A DNA stretch of 64,000 bases from Massilia yuzhufengensis (lineage in GTDB: Bacteria; Pseudomonadota; Gammaproteobacteria; Burkholderiales; Burkholderiaceae_D): assembly GCF_900112225.1 (NCBI RefSeq), contig NZ_FOLD01000001.1:186001-250000 (forward strand), in the 5' to 3' direction. The first letter of the stretch is position 1. The number at the start of each line of letters is the position of its first letter. The notes beneath the pieces were generated by a model that did no database searches, had not been told where the DNA came from, and saw only the letters and a list, made by a program, of their open reading frames with translations. This document shows, piece by piece, positions 27,957-37,368 of this stretch. The position numbers were made by a program, and so were the translations under genes.

Positions 27957-30188
27957 ATGAAGAAAATCGTATCGATCGCCTGCGTGGCGATGCTCGGCTC
28001 GGCCGCAGCGCACGCCGGCGGCCAGTCGGCGGCGCCGGAAACGCCCCCGGCGCCACTGCAGGCGACGGAAACGCCGGCAGTACCAGTCAAGAAAGCCCCG
28101 GCCAGCGGCGACATGCAGCAGGTGACCATCAGCGGCAGCCGCGCCAACGATACCGACCAGCGCCGCCTGTCTACCGCCGGCAAGATGGTGTTCGGCCGCG
28201 AGGAACTCGACCGCAACGGCGACAGCAATGTGGGCGACATCCTCAAGCGCCTGCCCGGCGTGACCATGGGCGGCGCCCCGGGCGGCCGTGGCGGCGGTGG
28301 CGTGCGCATGCGCGGCATGGGCAACGGCTACACCCAGATGCTGGTCAATGGCGAGCGTCCGCCTCCGGGGTTCTCGCTGGAGTCGCTGCCGCCCGACCAG
28401 GTCGAACGCATCGAGGTGATGCGCGGCCCGGTCGCCGAGCACAGCACCCAGGCCATTGCCGGCACCATCAACATCATCCTGCGCGAAGGCTACCAGCAGA
28501 AGGACAGGCAGGTGCGCCTGAGCGACAGCGTGACCCGCGGCCAGCACTCGCCCAACGTCTCGGTGGCGATTCCCGGCAAGTCGGGCAAGCTGTCCTGGCT
28601 GACCAACGTCATGGTGAGCCAGAACCGCAACGAGAGCGACAGCACCACCTACGACCGGGTCGAGCGCCGCGACGGCAGCCTCGATAGCAAGCAGTTGCTG
28701 GAAGGCCGCAGCGACAGCCGTTCCACCGGCCTGCACGCGACCCCGCGCTTCACCTACACCTTCGACAACAAGGACACGCTGACGCTGCAGCCCTTCATCG
28801 GCATCAACCGCAGCAGCAGCCGCCTGGCCAACCAGGTCGAGCGCCTGGGTGGCACGCCGGTGTACGCGCGCCTGGCCCAGCAGTCCGAATCGGACATGGC
28901 CTTCTATCGTGTGATGAGCAACTGGCTGCACCGCATGGAAGGCGGCGCCAAGCTGGACTTCAAACTCAGCGGCGGCGGCATGAACAACGACAGCAGCAGC
29001 CAGCGCCGCACCTTCGGCTTCGGCGGCGAGCCGCTGCGCGTGTTCAACGACGAAGGCGACACCCGCTACCGCGGCCTGCAGAACTCCGGCAAGTACACCC
29101 GCCCGATCGGCAAGGGCCACCTGCTGGCGGCCGGCTGGGACCTGGAAGGCTCGCGCCTGGAGCAGACCCAGGTCTCGGAAGACGACGGCGGCCCGCTGTA
29201 CGAGGAATCGGGCGCCAACCTGTCGGCCGAACAGCGCCGCGTGGCGTTTTTCGTGCAGGACGAATGGGACATCACCGAACGCTGGTCGGCCTACCTGGGC
29301 CTGCGCTGGGAAGGCATCCGCACCACCAGCGACGGCCGCGCGGTGGACGTCAAGAACACCAGCCGCGTCTGGAGCCCGGTGCTGCACACCGTCTGGCGCC
29401 TGCCCGGCACCGAGAAGGACCAGGTCCGCGCCAGCCTCACGCGCAGCTACCGCGGCGCCCCGCTGCAGGACATGATCGCCGCGCCGACCATCTCGGCCGA
29501 CAACTCCTTCGTGCGTCCGGACCGCAGCGGCAACCCGGCCCTGAAACCCGAGCTGGCGACCGGCATCGACCTGGCCTACGAGCACTACATCAGCAAGACC
29601 GGCATCGTCTCGGCCAGCGCCTTCGTGCGCAATGTCGATGACCTGATCCGCCGCGTGGTCGAGGAAGTGCCGACCAGCCAGGGCCTGCGCTGGATCTCGC
29701 GCCCCATCAACGTCGGCAAGGCCAGGACCAGCGGCATCGAACTGGAAGCGAAGTTCACGCTGGCCGACGTCATGCAGGACGCGCCGAACGTCGACGTGCG
29801 CGCCAATTACAGCCGCTTCTGGTCGAACGTCGACGGCATTCGCGGGCCGTACAACCGCATCGAGGGCCAGGCCAAGCAGACCGCCAACCTGGGCGCCGAC
29901 TGGCGCCTGAAGAGCAAGCCGCTGACCCTGGGCGCGAGCCTGAACTGGACGCCGGAACTGCTGGTGCAGCTGAGCGACGAAGAGCTGTCGCGCCAGGGGT
30001 CCAAGCGCCAGCTCGACCTGTATGGCCTGTGGCGTTATTCCGCCAATACGCAGCTGCGCGTGTTCGGCAATAACCTGCTGGCGAAGAACTACGACACGGC
30101 GCGTTTCGTGACCGTGCCCGAGGTATTTACTTCGACCCAGGCGCGCACTTACGCGACCGTGGGCGTGCGCCTGGAGCTCAAGCTCTGA
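27957..30188 (+). CDS. TonB-dependent outer-membrane receptor
   Basis: 743 residues from ATG 27957, with a Sec signal ending AAAHAG. A Pro/Ala-rich spacer leads to the TonB-box region (QQVTISGSRA). The plug domain follows, with VGDILKRLPGVTMGG, VRMRGMGNGYTQMLVNGERP and VERIEVMRGPVAEHS. The beta-barrel fills the remainder and ends in an aromatic/hydrophobic terminal strand (VGVRLELKL). It imports a ligand across the outer membrane using TonB energy. A glycine-rich patch in the plug (GGAPGGRGGGG) is unusual. Two secreted M13 peptidase genes follow 72 bases later, suggesting peptide-type ligands, which is inference. Confidence 0.9.
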   Translation: MKKIVSIACVAMLGSAAAHAGGQSAAPETPPAPLQATETPAVPVKKAPASGDMQQVTISGSRANDTDQRRLSTAGKMVFGREELDRNGDSNVGDILKRLPGVTMGGAPGGRGGGGVRMRGMGNGYTQMLVNGERPPPGFSLESLPPDQVERIEVMRGPVAEHSTQAIAGTINIILREGYQQKDRQVRLSDSVTRGQHSPNVSVAIPGKSGKLSWLTNVMVSQNRNESDSTTYDRVERRDGSLDSKQLLEGRSDSRSTGLHATPRFTYTFDNKDTLTLQPFIGINRSSSRLANQVERLGGTPVYARLAQQSESDMAFYRVMSNWLHRMEGGAKLDFKLSGGGMNNDSSSQRRTFGFGGEPLRVFNDEGDTRYRGLQNSGKYTRPIGKGHLLAAGWDLEGSRLEQTQVSEDDGGPLYEESGANLSAEQRRVAFFVQDEWDITERWSAYLGLRWEGIRTTSDGRAVDVKNTSRVWSPVLHTVWRLPGTEKDQVRASLTRSYRGAPLQDMIAAPTISADNSFVRPDRSGNPALKPELATGIDLAYEHYISKTGIVSASAFVRNVDDLIRRVVEEVPTSQGLRWISRPINVGKARTSGIELEAKFTLADVMQDAPNVDVRANYSRFWSNVDGIRGPYNRIEGQAKQTANLGADWRLKSKPLTLGASLNWTPELLVQLSDEELSRQGSKRQLDLYGLWRYSANTQLRVFGNNLLAKNYDTARFVTVPEVFTSTQARTYATVGVRLELKL

Positions 30189-30260
30189 TGCGCAACCTTA
30201 CCCGGGCGGCCACAAGCCGTCCGTTTTCCAGCAACCTTCCCAGCAACTGAGGACTACCCC

Positions 30261-32312
30261 GTGAAGCGACTCCTTTTGAGCACCCTGACCCTGTCCATGA
30301 TGGCGGCTTTCGCCAACGCGGCGGATAACGCACCTGCCAAGCCGGCCGGCGCCCCGATCTCGGGCATCGACACGCAATTCATCGACACCAGCGTGCGTCC
30401 GCAGGACGATTTCTTCACCCACCTGAACGGCAAGTGGCTCAAGACCACCGAGATCCCGGGCGACAAGGCTAGCTGGGGCACCTTCATGAAGCTGCGCGAC
30501 GACGTCACGCCGCAGATCAAGGCCATCATCGAGGCGGCGCAGGCGGACAAGTCGGCCAAGCTTGGCTCCGAGACCCAGAAGATCGGCGACCTGTACGCCA
30601 GCTACATGGATGAAGCGCGCCGCGAAGCGCTGGGCACCAAACCCCTGAACGGCGAACTGCAGAAGATCCGCTCGCTCAAGGACAAGAAGGGCCTGCCGAC
30701 CCTGGTGGCCCACCTCGCCAGGATCGGCGTGTCGTCCCCATATGGCATCTACGTCAGCCAGGACATGCGCAAGTCGACCGAGCATGTGGTGTACATCTCG
30801 CAGGGCGGCCTCGGTATGCCGGACCGCGATTACTACCTGAAGCAGGACGACGCAAAATTAGCCGAAGTGCGCGCCAAGTACCTGAAGCACGTCGAGCAGA
30901 CCCTGGCGCTCGCCGGCGTGAAGGATGCCGCGGCCCAGGCCAAGGCCATCGTCGATTTCGAGACCGAGCTGGCCAAGGTGCAGTGGACCCGCGTCGAGAA
31001 CCGCGACCCGGTCAAGCGCTACAACAAGATGACGGTCGCCGAGCTGGGCAAGCTGGCGCCGGGCTACGACTGGAACGCGGCGCTGGCCGCGGCCGGCGTC
31101 GGCAACAAGCTCGACACCATCATCGTCAACCAGCCAAGCTATTTCACCGGCCTGAACGACGTGCTGGCCAAGACCGACCTGGCCACCCTGAAGTCCTACT
31201 TCGAATGGCAGCTGCTGCGCGAATTCTCGCCGCAGCTGACCAAGGCCTTCGTGGCCCAGAGCTTCTCGTTCTATGGCACCGCGCTGTCGGGCGTGAGCGA
31301 GCAGGCGCCGTTGTGGAAGCGCGGCGTCGGCACGGTGGAAGGCGCGCTGGGTGAAGCGGTGGGCAAGCTGTACGTGAAAGACCACTTCCCGGCCGAGCGC
31401 AAGGCGCGCATGGAAGAGCTGGTGAAGAACCTGATCATCGCCTACGGCCAGTCGATCGACAACCTGGAGTGGATGAGCCCTGACACCAAGAAGGAAGCCC
31501 GCGCCAAGCTGGCCAAGTTCACGCCGAAGATCGGTTACCCGGACAAGTGGCGCGATTACTCGAAGCTCACGATCAAGCGCGACGACCTGGTCGGCAACGC
31601 GATGCGCACCGCGACCTTCCGCTACAACTACCAGCTCAATAAACTGGGCAAGCCGGTCGACCGCACCGAATGGGGCATGACGCCGCAGACCGTGAACGCC
31701 TACTACCGCAGCACCACCAACGAGATCGTGTTCCCGGCCGCGATCCTGCAACCGCCGTTCTTCGACATGCGTGCCGACGACGCGGTGAACTATGGCGGTA
31801 TCGGCGCCGTCATCGGCCACGAGATCGGCCACGGTTTCGACGACAAGGGCAGCCAGTCCGATGGCGACGGCAACCTGCGCGACTGGTGGACCGAGTCGGA
31901 CCGCACCGCCTTCAAGGCCCGCACCGACAAGCTGGTCAAGCAGTTCAACGGCTTCTCGCCGCTGCCAGGCTATAACGTGAACGGCGAACTGACCCTGGGC
32001 GAGAACATCGGCGACAACGCCGGCCTGTCGATCGCCTACAAGGCCTACAAGCTGTCGCTGCACGGCAAGCCGGCCCCGGTCATCGACGGCCTCACCGGCG
32101 ACCAGCGCTTCTTCATGGGCTTCGGCCAGGTGTGGCGCTCGAAAATGCGCGAAGCCCAGCAGATCAACCAGGTCAAGACCGACCCGCACTCGCCGGGCCA
32201 GTTCCGCGCCAACGGCACCGTGATGAACATGCCGGAGTTCTACCAGGCCTTCGACGTGAAACCGGGCGACAAGATGTACCTGGCGCCGCAGGACCGCGTG
32301 ATCATCTGGTAA
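30261..32312 (+). CDS. M13-family zinc metallopeptidase, first of two
   Basis: 683 residues, GTG start at 30261 with GAGGA upstream. Sec signal at residues 1-20 (ending AFANA). The N-terminal M13 domain begins with SVRPQDDFFTHLNGKWL. The catalytic part has NAYYRSTTNEIVFPAAI, the zinc motif HEIGH followed by GFDD, and the third ligand in LGENIGDNAGL. All residues expected for a neprilysin-type peptidase are present. It should cleave oligopeptides in the periplasm or outside. Followed by its own terminator, then by a close paralogue. Confidence 0.94.
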   Translation: MKRLLLSTLTLSMMAAFANAADNAPAKPAGAPISGIDTQFIDTSVRPQDDFFTHLNGKWLKTTEIPGDKASWGTFMKLRDDVTPQIKAIIEAAQADKSAKLGSETQKIGDLYASYMDEARREALGTKPLNGELQKIRSLKDKKGLPTLVAHLARIGVSSPYGIYVSQDMRKSTEHVVYISQGGLGMPDRDYYLKQDDAKLAEVRAKYLKHVEQTLALAGVKDAAAQAKAIVDFETELAKVQWTRVENRDPVKRYNKMTVAELGKLAPGYDWNAALAAAGVGNKLDTIIVNQPSYFTGLNDVLAKTDLATLKSYFEWQLLREFSPQLTKAFVAQSFSFYGTALSGVSEQAPLWKRGVGTVEGALGEAVGKLYVKDHFPAERKARMEELVKNLIIAYGQSIDNLEWMSPDTKKEARAKLAKFTPKIGYPDKWRDYSKLTIKRDDLVGNAMRTATFRYNYQLNKLGKPVDRTEWGMTPQTVNAYYRSTTNEIVFPAAILQPPFFDMRADDAVNYGGIGAVIGHEIGHGFDDKGSQSDGDGNLRDWWTESDRTAFKARTDKLVKQFNGFSPLPGYNVNGELTLGENIGDNAGLSIAYKAYKLSLHGKPAPVIDGLTGDQRFFMGFGQVWRSKMREAQQINQVKTDPHSPGQFRANGTVMNMPEFYQAFDVKPGDKMYLAPQDRVIIW

Positions 32313-32328
32313 GCAGGCAGTAAAACAG

Positions 32329-32360
32329 ACGGGCCGGTGGCGCAAGCCCCGGCCCGTTTT
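32329..32360 (+). terminator. Intrinsic terminator between the M13 genes
   Basis: ACGGGCCGG and CCGGCCCGT arms (9 bp) around an 11-nt loop, followed by TTTT, 17 bases after the first peptidase stop. Confidence 0.75.
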
Positions 32361-32398
32361 CCTATAACGACAACAACAAGCACAACACGGAGAGACCC

Positions 32399-34465
32399 AT
32401 GAAACGACATCTGCTGAGCGCTGCGGCGCTGATCCTGGTGGCATCGGTGGCACACGCCGAATCCGCCAAAACCACCCCCGCCACCAAGGCCAAGGCCGCG
32501 GCGGTGCTGTCCCCCGGCATCGCTTTAGAGTACGTCGAACCGGGCGTGCGCGCCCAGGACGACTTCTTTGAACACCTGAACGGCAAGTGGCTCAAGACCG
32601 TCGAGATCCCGGCCGACAAATCGAGCTGGGGCGCCTTCCACAAGCTGCACGACGACACCCAGCCGCAGCTGCGCGCCATCATCGAGAAATCGGCCGCCAC
32701 CCAGGGCGCCCGCGCCGGCTCGGAAGAGCAGCTGATCGGCGACTTCTTCGCCAGCTACATGGACGAAGCGCGCCTCGAGCAGCTGGGCATCAGCCCCCTG
32801 AACGGCGAGCTGGCCCGGATCGCCGCCATCAAGGACAAGGCCGAACTGCCGGCCACCTTCGCGCGCCTGGGCCGCCTGGGCGTCACCACGCCCTACGACT
32901 TCTACATCCACCAGGATGCCAAGGACTCCACCAAGTACGTGGCCGACCTGGTGCAGACCGGCCTGGGCATGCCCGACCGCGACTACTACCTGAAGCTGGA
33001 CGACGCCAAGCTGGCCGACACCCGCGCCAAGTACCAGCAGCACGTGGAAAAAATGCTGGCGCTAACCGGCGACAAGAACGCCGCCGCCAACGCGAAAGCG
33101 GTCGTCGAGCTGGAAACCGAACTGGCGAAGATCCAGTGGACCAAGGTCGAGAACCGCGACCCGGTCAAGACCTATAACAAGGTCGATACCGCGAAGCTGG
33201 CCGAACTGGCCCCTGGCTTCGACTGGAACGCGTGGCTGGCGGAATCGGGTATCGGCGCCAAGGCCAATTATGTGATCGTCAGCCAGCCAAGCTACTTGAA
33301 GGGCATGGCCGAAGTCGTGAACCGCGTGCCGCTCGAGACCTGGAAGGTCTACCTGCAGCTGCACCTGGTGAACGGCTACGCCAGCTACCTGTCCAAGGCC
33401 TTCGTCGACCAGCGCTTCGCCTTCCACGGCACCACGCTGTCGGGCGCACCGCAGCTGGAACCGCGCTGGAAGCGCGGCGTCACCACCATCGAAGGCTCGC
33501 TCGGCGACGCGGTGGGCAAGCTGTACGTGAAAGAGCACTTCCCGGCCGAGCGCAAGGCGCGCATGGAAGTCCTGGTGAAGAACCTGCTGGCGGCCTATAA
33601 ATCGTCGATCGACACCATCGACTGGATGAGCCCGGCAACCAAGAAGGAAGCCCAGGCCAAGCTGGCCAAGTTCACCCCGAAGATCGGCTACCCGAACAAG
33701 TGGAAGGATTACTCGGCCCTGAGCGTCAAGCGCGACGACCTGGTGGGCAACGTGATGCGCTCGCGCGTGGTGGAATCGAACCGCGAAGTGAACAAGCTGG
33801 GCAAACCGATCGACCGCGACGAATGGGGCATGACGCCGCAGACCATCAACGCCTACTACAACCCGGAACTCAATGAAATCGTGTTCCCGGCCGCGATCCT
33901 GCAGCCGCCGTTCTTCGACGCCGGCGCCGACGACGCGGTGAACTACGGCGGCATCGGCGCCGTGATCGGCCACGAGATCAGCCACGGCTTCGACGACCAG
34001 GGTTCGCAGTACGACGGCGACGGCAATATGCGCAACTGGTGGACCGAGGCGGACGGCAAGCGCTTCGCCGAGAAGACCAAGGTGCTGGTCAGCCAGTACA
34101 ACGCCTACAGCCCGCTGCCTGGCTACAACGTCAACGGCGAACTGACCCTGGGCGAGAACATCGGCGACAACTCGGGCCTGGCGATCGCGTACAAAGCCTA
34201 CAAGCTGTCGCTGAAGGGCAAGAAGGCGCCGGTGATCAATGGCCTCACGGGCGACCAGCGCTTCTACATGGGCTGGGGCCAGGTGTGGCGCTCGAAAATG
34301 CGCGAGCCGGCCCAGATCGCCCAGGTGAAGACCGACCCGCACTCGCCGGGCCAGTACCGCGCCAACGGCACCCTGAAGAACCAGCCGGGCTTCTATGAAG
34401 CCTTTGGCGTCAAGCCGGGCGACAAGATGTACCTGGCGCCGAAGGATCGCGTGATCATCTGGTAA
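32399..34465 (+). CDS. M13-family zinc metallopeptidase, second of two
   Basis: 688 residues, ATG at 32399 with GGAGAG upstream. Sec signal of about 20 residues ending AHAE. It aligns by eye with the preceding peptidase over its whole length: VRAQDDFFEHLNGKWLK, zinc motif HEISH, LGENIGDNSGLAIAY and the shared end KPGDKMYLAPKDRVIIW. A tandem duplication is clear. Divergence is spread evenly and is strongest in the signal, the region 100-150 and around 310-350, so substrate preference may differ. Confidence 0.94.
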   Translation: MKRHLLSAAALILVASVAHAESAKTTPATKAKAAAVLSPGIALEYVEPGVRAQDDFFEHLNGKWLKTVEIPADKSSWGAFHKLHDDTQPQLRAIIEKSAATQGARAGSEEQLIGDFFASYMDEARLEQLGISPLNGELARIAAIKDKAELPATFARLGRLGVTTPYDFYIHQDAKDSTKYVADLVQTGLGMPDRDYYLKLDDAKLADTRAKYQQHVEKMLALTGDKNAAANAKAVVELETELAKIQWTKVENRDPVKTYNKVDTAKLAELAPGFDWNAWLAESGIGAKANYVIVSQPSYLKGMAEVVNRVPLETWKVYLQLHLVNGYASYLSKAFVDQRFAFHGTTLSGAPQLEPRWKRGVTTIEGSLGDAVGKLYVKEHFPAERKARMEVLVKNLLAAYKSSIDTIDWMSPATKKEAQAKLAKFTPKIGYPNKWKDYSALSVKRDDLVGNVMRSRVVESNREVNKLGKPIDRDEWGMTPQTINAYYNPELNEIVFPAAILQPPFFDAGADDAVNYGGIGAVIGHEISHGFDDQGSQYDGDGNMRNWWTEADGKRFAEKTKVLVSQYNAYSPLPGYNVNGELTLGENIGDNSGLAIAYKAYKLSLKGKKAPVINGLTGDQRFYMGWGQVWRSKMREPAQIAQVKTDPHSPGQYRANGTLKNQPGFYEAFGVKPGDKMYLAPKDRVIIW

Positions 34466-34485
34466 ATTTGTATTGACCCAAGACG

Positions 34486-34520
34486 AAGAAGGCCACGATC
34501 ATGTCGTGGCCTTCTTTTAT
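34486..34520 (+). terminator. Intrinsic terminator after the second M13 gene
   Basis: Perfect 13-bp arms AAGAAGGCCACGA and TCGTGGCCTTCTT around a 5-nt loop, then a short T-run. Confidence 0.85.
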
Positions 34521-34552
34521 TTCACGCCAACACTCTGCCTCGACCCGAGACC

Positions 34553-36049
34553 ATGCGCACTCCTTCCTCTCACTCCGGCACCATCCACCGTTCGCGCCGC
34601 GGCCGGCCCAGGACCATGCGCCGCGTCTTCCTGCTCGGGGGGCTGGGCCTGGCGCTGGCGGCGGCTGCCGGCGCCACCACGCTGTACTACCTCGACGATG
34701 CCGGCATTACGCCACGTTCGCTCGGGCCGTATGTCGAACGCCGCAGCGAGGGCCACAACTCGGTGTTCGAAAGCATCGGCCAGGCCACCAGCCGATGGCT
34801 GGTCGGCGCGGACCGCGGCAACCAGCCATTACGCGCGCAGGGGTGGAGCGGCAGGGTAGGGATGCAGGCTTCCAGCTATGCTGCCGGCGTCCCGGACGGC
34901 CAGGTGGTGCTGGTCTCCGACGGCGACGGCCTGCTGCGTGCGATTGCGGCGGCCCAGCCAGGCCAGGTCATTACCCTCATGCCCGGCAGCTACCAGGTCA
35001 ACCGTACCGTCGAGGTGGCGCGGCCTGGCCATGCCGGCGCGCCGATCGTGGTGCGGGCGGACAAGGCCGGTAGTGTCCACCTGGCCTTGAATACGATCGA
35101 AGGGTTCAAGGTATCGGCACCGTATTGGCGTTTCGAAAACCTGTCGCTGCAGGGCGTCTGCAGTGACGGCTGCGAGCACGCCTTCCATGTGGTGGGCAAT
35201 GCCCACCATTTCGCGGCGGTGAACAACCTGATGGTCGACTTCAACGCACACGTCAAGGTCAATGCCGAACAGGGGCGCTTCCCCGATCATGGGCTGCTCG
35301 AATCGAATACGCTGCGCAACACCAGCATTCGCGTGACCACCAGTTCGGTCACGCCGGTCGACGTGGTTGCAGCCAGCCATTGGGTCATCCGCCGCAACCT
35401 GATCAGCGATTTCATCAAGGGCGCCAGCGACGGCGTCAGTTATGGCGCCTTCGTCAAGGGCGCCGGCAGCAATAACCTGCTCGAGCAAAATGTGGTGCTG
35501 TGCGAAGACCGCCTGCGCGGGGCGCCAGGCCAGCGCGTCGGCCTGTCGCTGGGGGGCGGTGGTACCGGGAGGGAGTTCTGCCGCGACGGCAGGTGCATCA
35601 CCGAGCAGGAAGACAGTACTTTACGTGCCAACCTGGTTGCCTCATGCTCGGACGACGGCATCTACCTGAACGCGGCTGCGCGCAGCAAGTTGATCCACAA
35701 TACGCTGGTCGACACTGGCGGCATCACCGTGCGCTTCGCCACCAGCAGCGCCAAGATCGACGGCAACCTGGTCGATGGCATCATCCGCAGCCGCGACAAC
35801 GGGATCGTCCACATGGGGGACAACCGGTATTCGTCGGCGGCGCGGCTGTATGCCGGCAGCCATCCCCAGCGCGCACTGTTCCGCGACCCGCTCGACTTCG
35901 ACTTCCGCTGGCGCGAGCCGGTGGAACGCCGCATGGCTGCCAGTGACGCAGTGCCCGACCTGTGCGGGCCGGCACGAGCGGACAAGCCGCGCTACGGGGC
36001 ATTCGACGACTTCGGCGGCTGCCTGGCGGCGTCCCCGTCTTCACCCTGA
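34553..36049 (+). CDS. Right-handed parallel beta-helix protein
   Basis: 498 residues. Start ATG at 34553; ATG at 34616 (MRRVFLLGG) is an alternative that would give a shorter signal region. A basic N-terminus (residues 1-24) leads to a hydrophobic signal or anchor (25-45). From about residue 110 the sequence has short repeating turns (for example HWVIRRNLISDF, SNNLLEQNVV, SKLIHNTLVDTGG) typical of the pectate-lyase/NosD-like beta-helix. Three to four paired cysteines (CSDGC, CRDGRC) suggest an exported protein. A polysaccharide lyase or binding role is likely but unproven. Convergent with the cytochrome gene. Confidence 0.75.
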   Translation: MRTPSSHSGTIHRSRRGRPRTMRRVFLLGGLGLALAAAAGATTLYYLDDAGITPRSLGPYVERRSEGHNSVFESIGQATSRWLVGADRGNQPLRAQGWSGRVGMQASSYAAGVPDGQVVLVSDGDGLLRAIAAAQPGQVITLMPGSYQVNRTVEVARPGHAGAPIVVRADKAGSVHLALNTIEGFKVSAPYWRFENLSLQGVCSDGCEHAFHVVGNAHHFAAVNNLMVDFNAHVKVNAEQGRFPDHGLLESNTLRNTSIRVTTSSVTPVDVVAASHWVIRRNLISDFIKGASDGVSYGAFVKGAGSNNLLEQNVVLCEDRLRGAPGQRVGLSLGGGGTGREFCRDGRCITEQEDSTLRANLVASCSDDGIYLNAAARSKLIHNTLVDTGGITVRFATSSAKIDGNLVDGIIRSRDNGIVHMGDNRYSSAARLYAGSHPQRALFRDPLDFDFRWREPVERRMAASDAVPDLCGPARADKPRYGAFDDFGGCLAASPSSP

Positions 36050-36060
36050 AGGCGAAAAAA

Positions 36061-36081
36061 ACCCCGGATCCGGTCCGGGGT
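36061..36081. terminator. Bidirectional terminator between the beta-helix and cytochrome genes
   Basis: ACCCCGGA and TCCGGGGT arms (8 bp), 5-nt loop, with an A-run on the left and TGTTT on the right, placed between two convergent stops. Confidence 0.7.
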
Positions 36082-36105
36082 GTTTGATCGGCCCTGCCGC
36101 CACGC

Positions 36106-36978
36106 TTATTTCGATGCCGCGACCATGTAATCCACGGCAGCCTTGATGTCCGCATCGGGCGCCGTCGATCCGCCTTTTGGCGGCATCATGCCGGCCTTGC
36201 CCTGAAAGCCCTTGATGGCGTGCTCGTAGAGTGTCGGTGCGCCCTGCGCGATGCGTGCGGTCCATGCCGCCTTGTCGCCCAGCTTCGGCGCGCCGGCGAT
36301 ACCAGCGCCATGGCAGGCCACGCAGGCCGCGTTGTAGACGCCCTGGCCGGACGCCTGGGCCACCGCGGGCGCCGCAGCGGGGGCAGCCGCTGCTGCTGCC
36401 GGCGCAGCAACCGCTGCAGCTGGCGCCGGCATTGCCGCGGCTTCCGCCGCCACCGCCGAAGGGGCCGGAGCCGGCGCGGCCGGTTCCTTGAAGCTGGCTC
36501 CGCTCTTGTTCGTCATGAACACAACGGCACGCGCCACTTCCACGTTGTCCAGGTCGGGATTGCCGCCCTTGGCGGGCATGGCGCGGATGCCTTCGATCGC
36601 ATGCTTGACCAGGGTGTCGTAACCCTGGCCCAGGCGCGCACCCCACGACGCGGTATCGCCCGTCTTGGGCGCACCCGCGGCGCCACTGTCGTGGCAGGCC
36701 GCGCACACCGCCGCATAGACGGCACTGCCTGCCTGCAGGACGCGCGGCGCGTTGGCATCGACCAAGGTGAAGTCCTGTTCAGCCAGCGGACGGATTCGAT
36801 CGGCAACTGCTTCAGTGCTTTGGGAGGTGGTCCCAGCGCCCGTCAGCTTGTCGCTGGTGGCAAAGACGACCAGCAGGATGATGCCGATAACAATGACCAG
36901 GAAGAAACCGGCGACAGCGACGATGAGCTGCTTCGGAGTGCGGATGACTGATTCGTGTTCGTGGTGTGCGTCGCTCAT
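36106..36978 (-). CDS. Dihaem cytochrome c (c5-type)
   Basis: 290 residues from ATG 36978, with AAGGAAAT upstream; the longer frame to 37134 has no support. An N-terminal membrane anchor covers residues 22-45 (LIVAVAGFFLVIVIGIILLV). Two haem-binding motifs, CAACH and CVACH, lie in two similar domains joined by an Ala/Pro-rich linker. Each domain has a downstream Met in an AMPAKGG or MMPPKGG context as the likely axial ligand. It should carry electrons in the periplasm, probably to a terminal oxidase. It is monocistronic by appearance. Confidence 0.92.
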   Translation of the reverse strand: MSDAHHEHESVIRTPKQLIVAVAGFFLVIVIGIILLVVFATSDKLTGAGTTSQSTEAVADRIRPLAEQDFTLVDANAPRVLQAGSAVYAAVCAACHDSGAAGAPKTGDTASWGARLGQGYDTLVKHAIEGIRAMPAKGGNPDLDNVEVARAVVFMTNKSGASFKEPAAPAPAPSAVAAEAAAMPAPAAAVAAPAAAAAAPAAAPAVAQASGQGVYNAACVACHGAGIAGAPKLGDKAAWTARIAQGAPTLYEHAIKGFQGKAGMMPPKGGSTAPDADIKAAVDYMVAASK

Positions 36979-37180
36979 GATTTCCTTAATACCATTAAAA
37001 AAACCTGCTACCTTCCCGGCGCCTGCACCCATGCGTGCTTTTTTGGAAACGCCGCCAAACGGCCGATTATAGACGTAAAGTAATTCACTGTGGCACGCAA
37101 ATTGTGTGGACGCCACCCTTTCCATGGACGGCACGCCCGAATTTCTGTATCCTTCGGCATCACTTCTGTTTCCCTCCCGT

Positions 37181-37256
37181 GCGGCTGTAGCTCAATGGAT
37201 AGAGTATTGGCCTCCGAAGCCAAGGGTTGTGGGTTCGATCCCCGCCAGCCGCACCA
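37181..37256 (+). tRNA. tRNA-Arg, anticodon CCG
   Basis: 76 bases including an encoded CCA. Acceptor arms GCGGCTG and CAGCCGC pair perfectly. The anticodon stem TTGGC/GCCAA encloses loop CTCCGAA, giving anticodon CCG for codon CGG. The T-arm carries GGTTCGATCC. It marks the left edge of the glycan region; no integrase or second copy of its 3' end was seen in the window. Confidence 0.95.
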
Positions 37257-37368
37257 ATCATTTTCCTCCGCAGTATCCGACGCTCGCCGCCTTCTCGCAC
37301 GGGTGAGATGTAGCAGCCTCGTCGACTGAAGTTGTAAATTGGAAATTAACGGTAGAGTAGCCTAGGTC

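Noticed and set aside
36361..36470. Ala/Pro-rich low-complexity stretch as a possible frameshift or repeat error in the cytochrome gene
   Set aside because: The frame stays open and both haem domains are intact; such linkers are normal in dihaem c5 cytochromes.
37181..37256. tRNA-Arg as an integration site of a classical genomic island
   Set aside because: No integrase gene and no direct repeat of the tRNA 3' end were found in the window; kept only as a compositional boundary.
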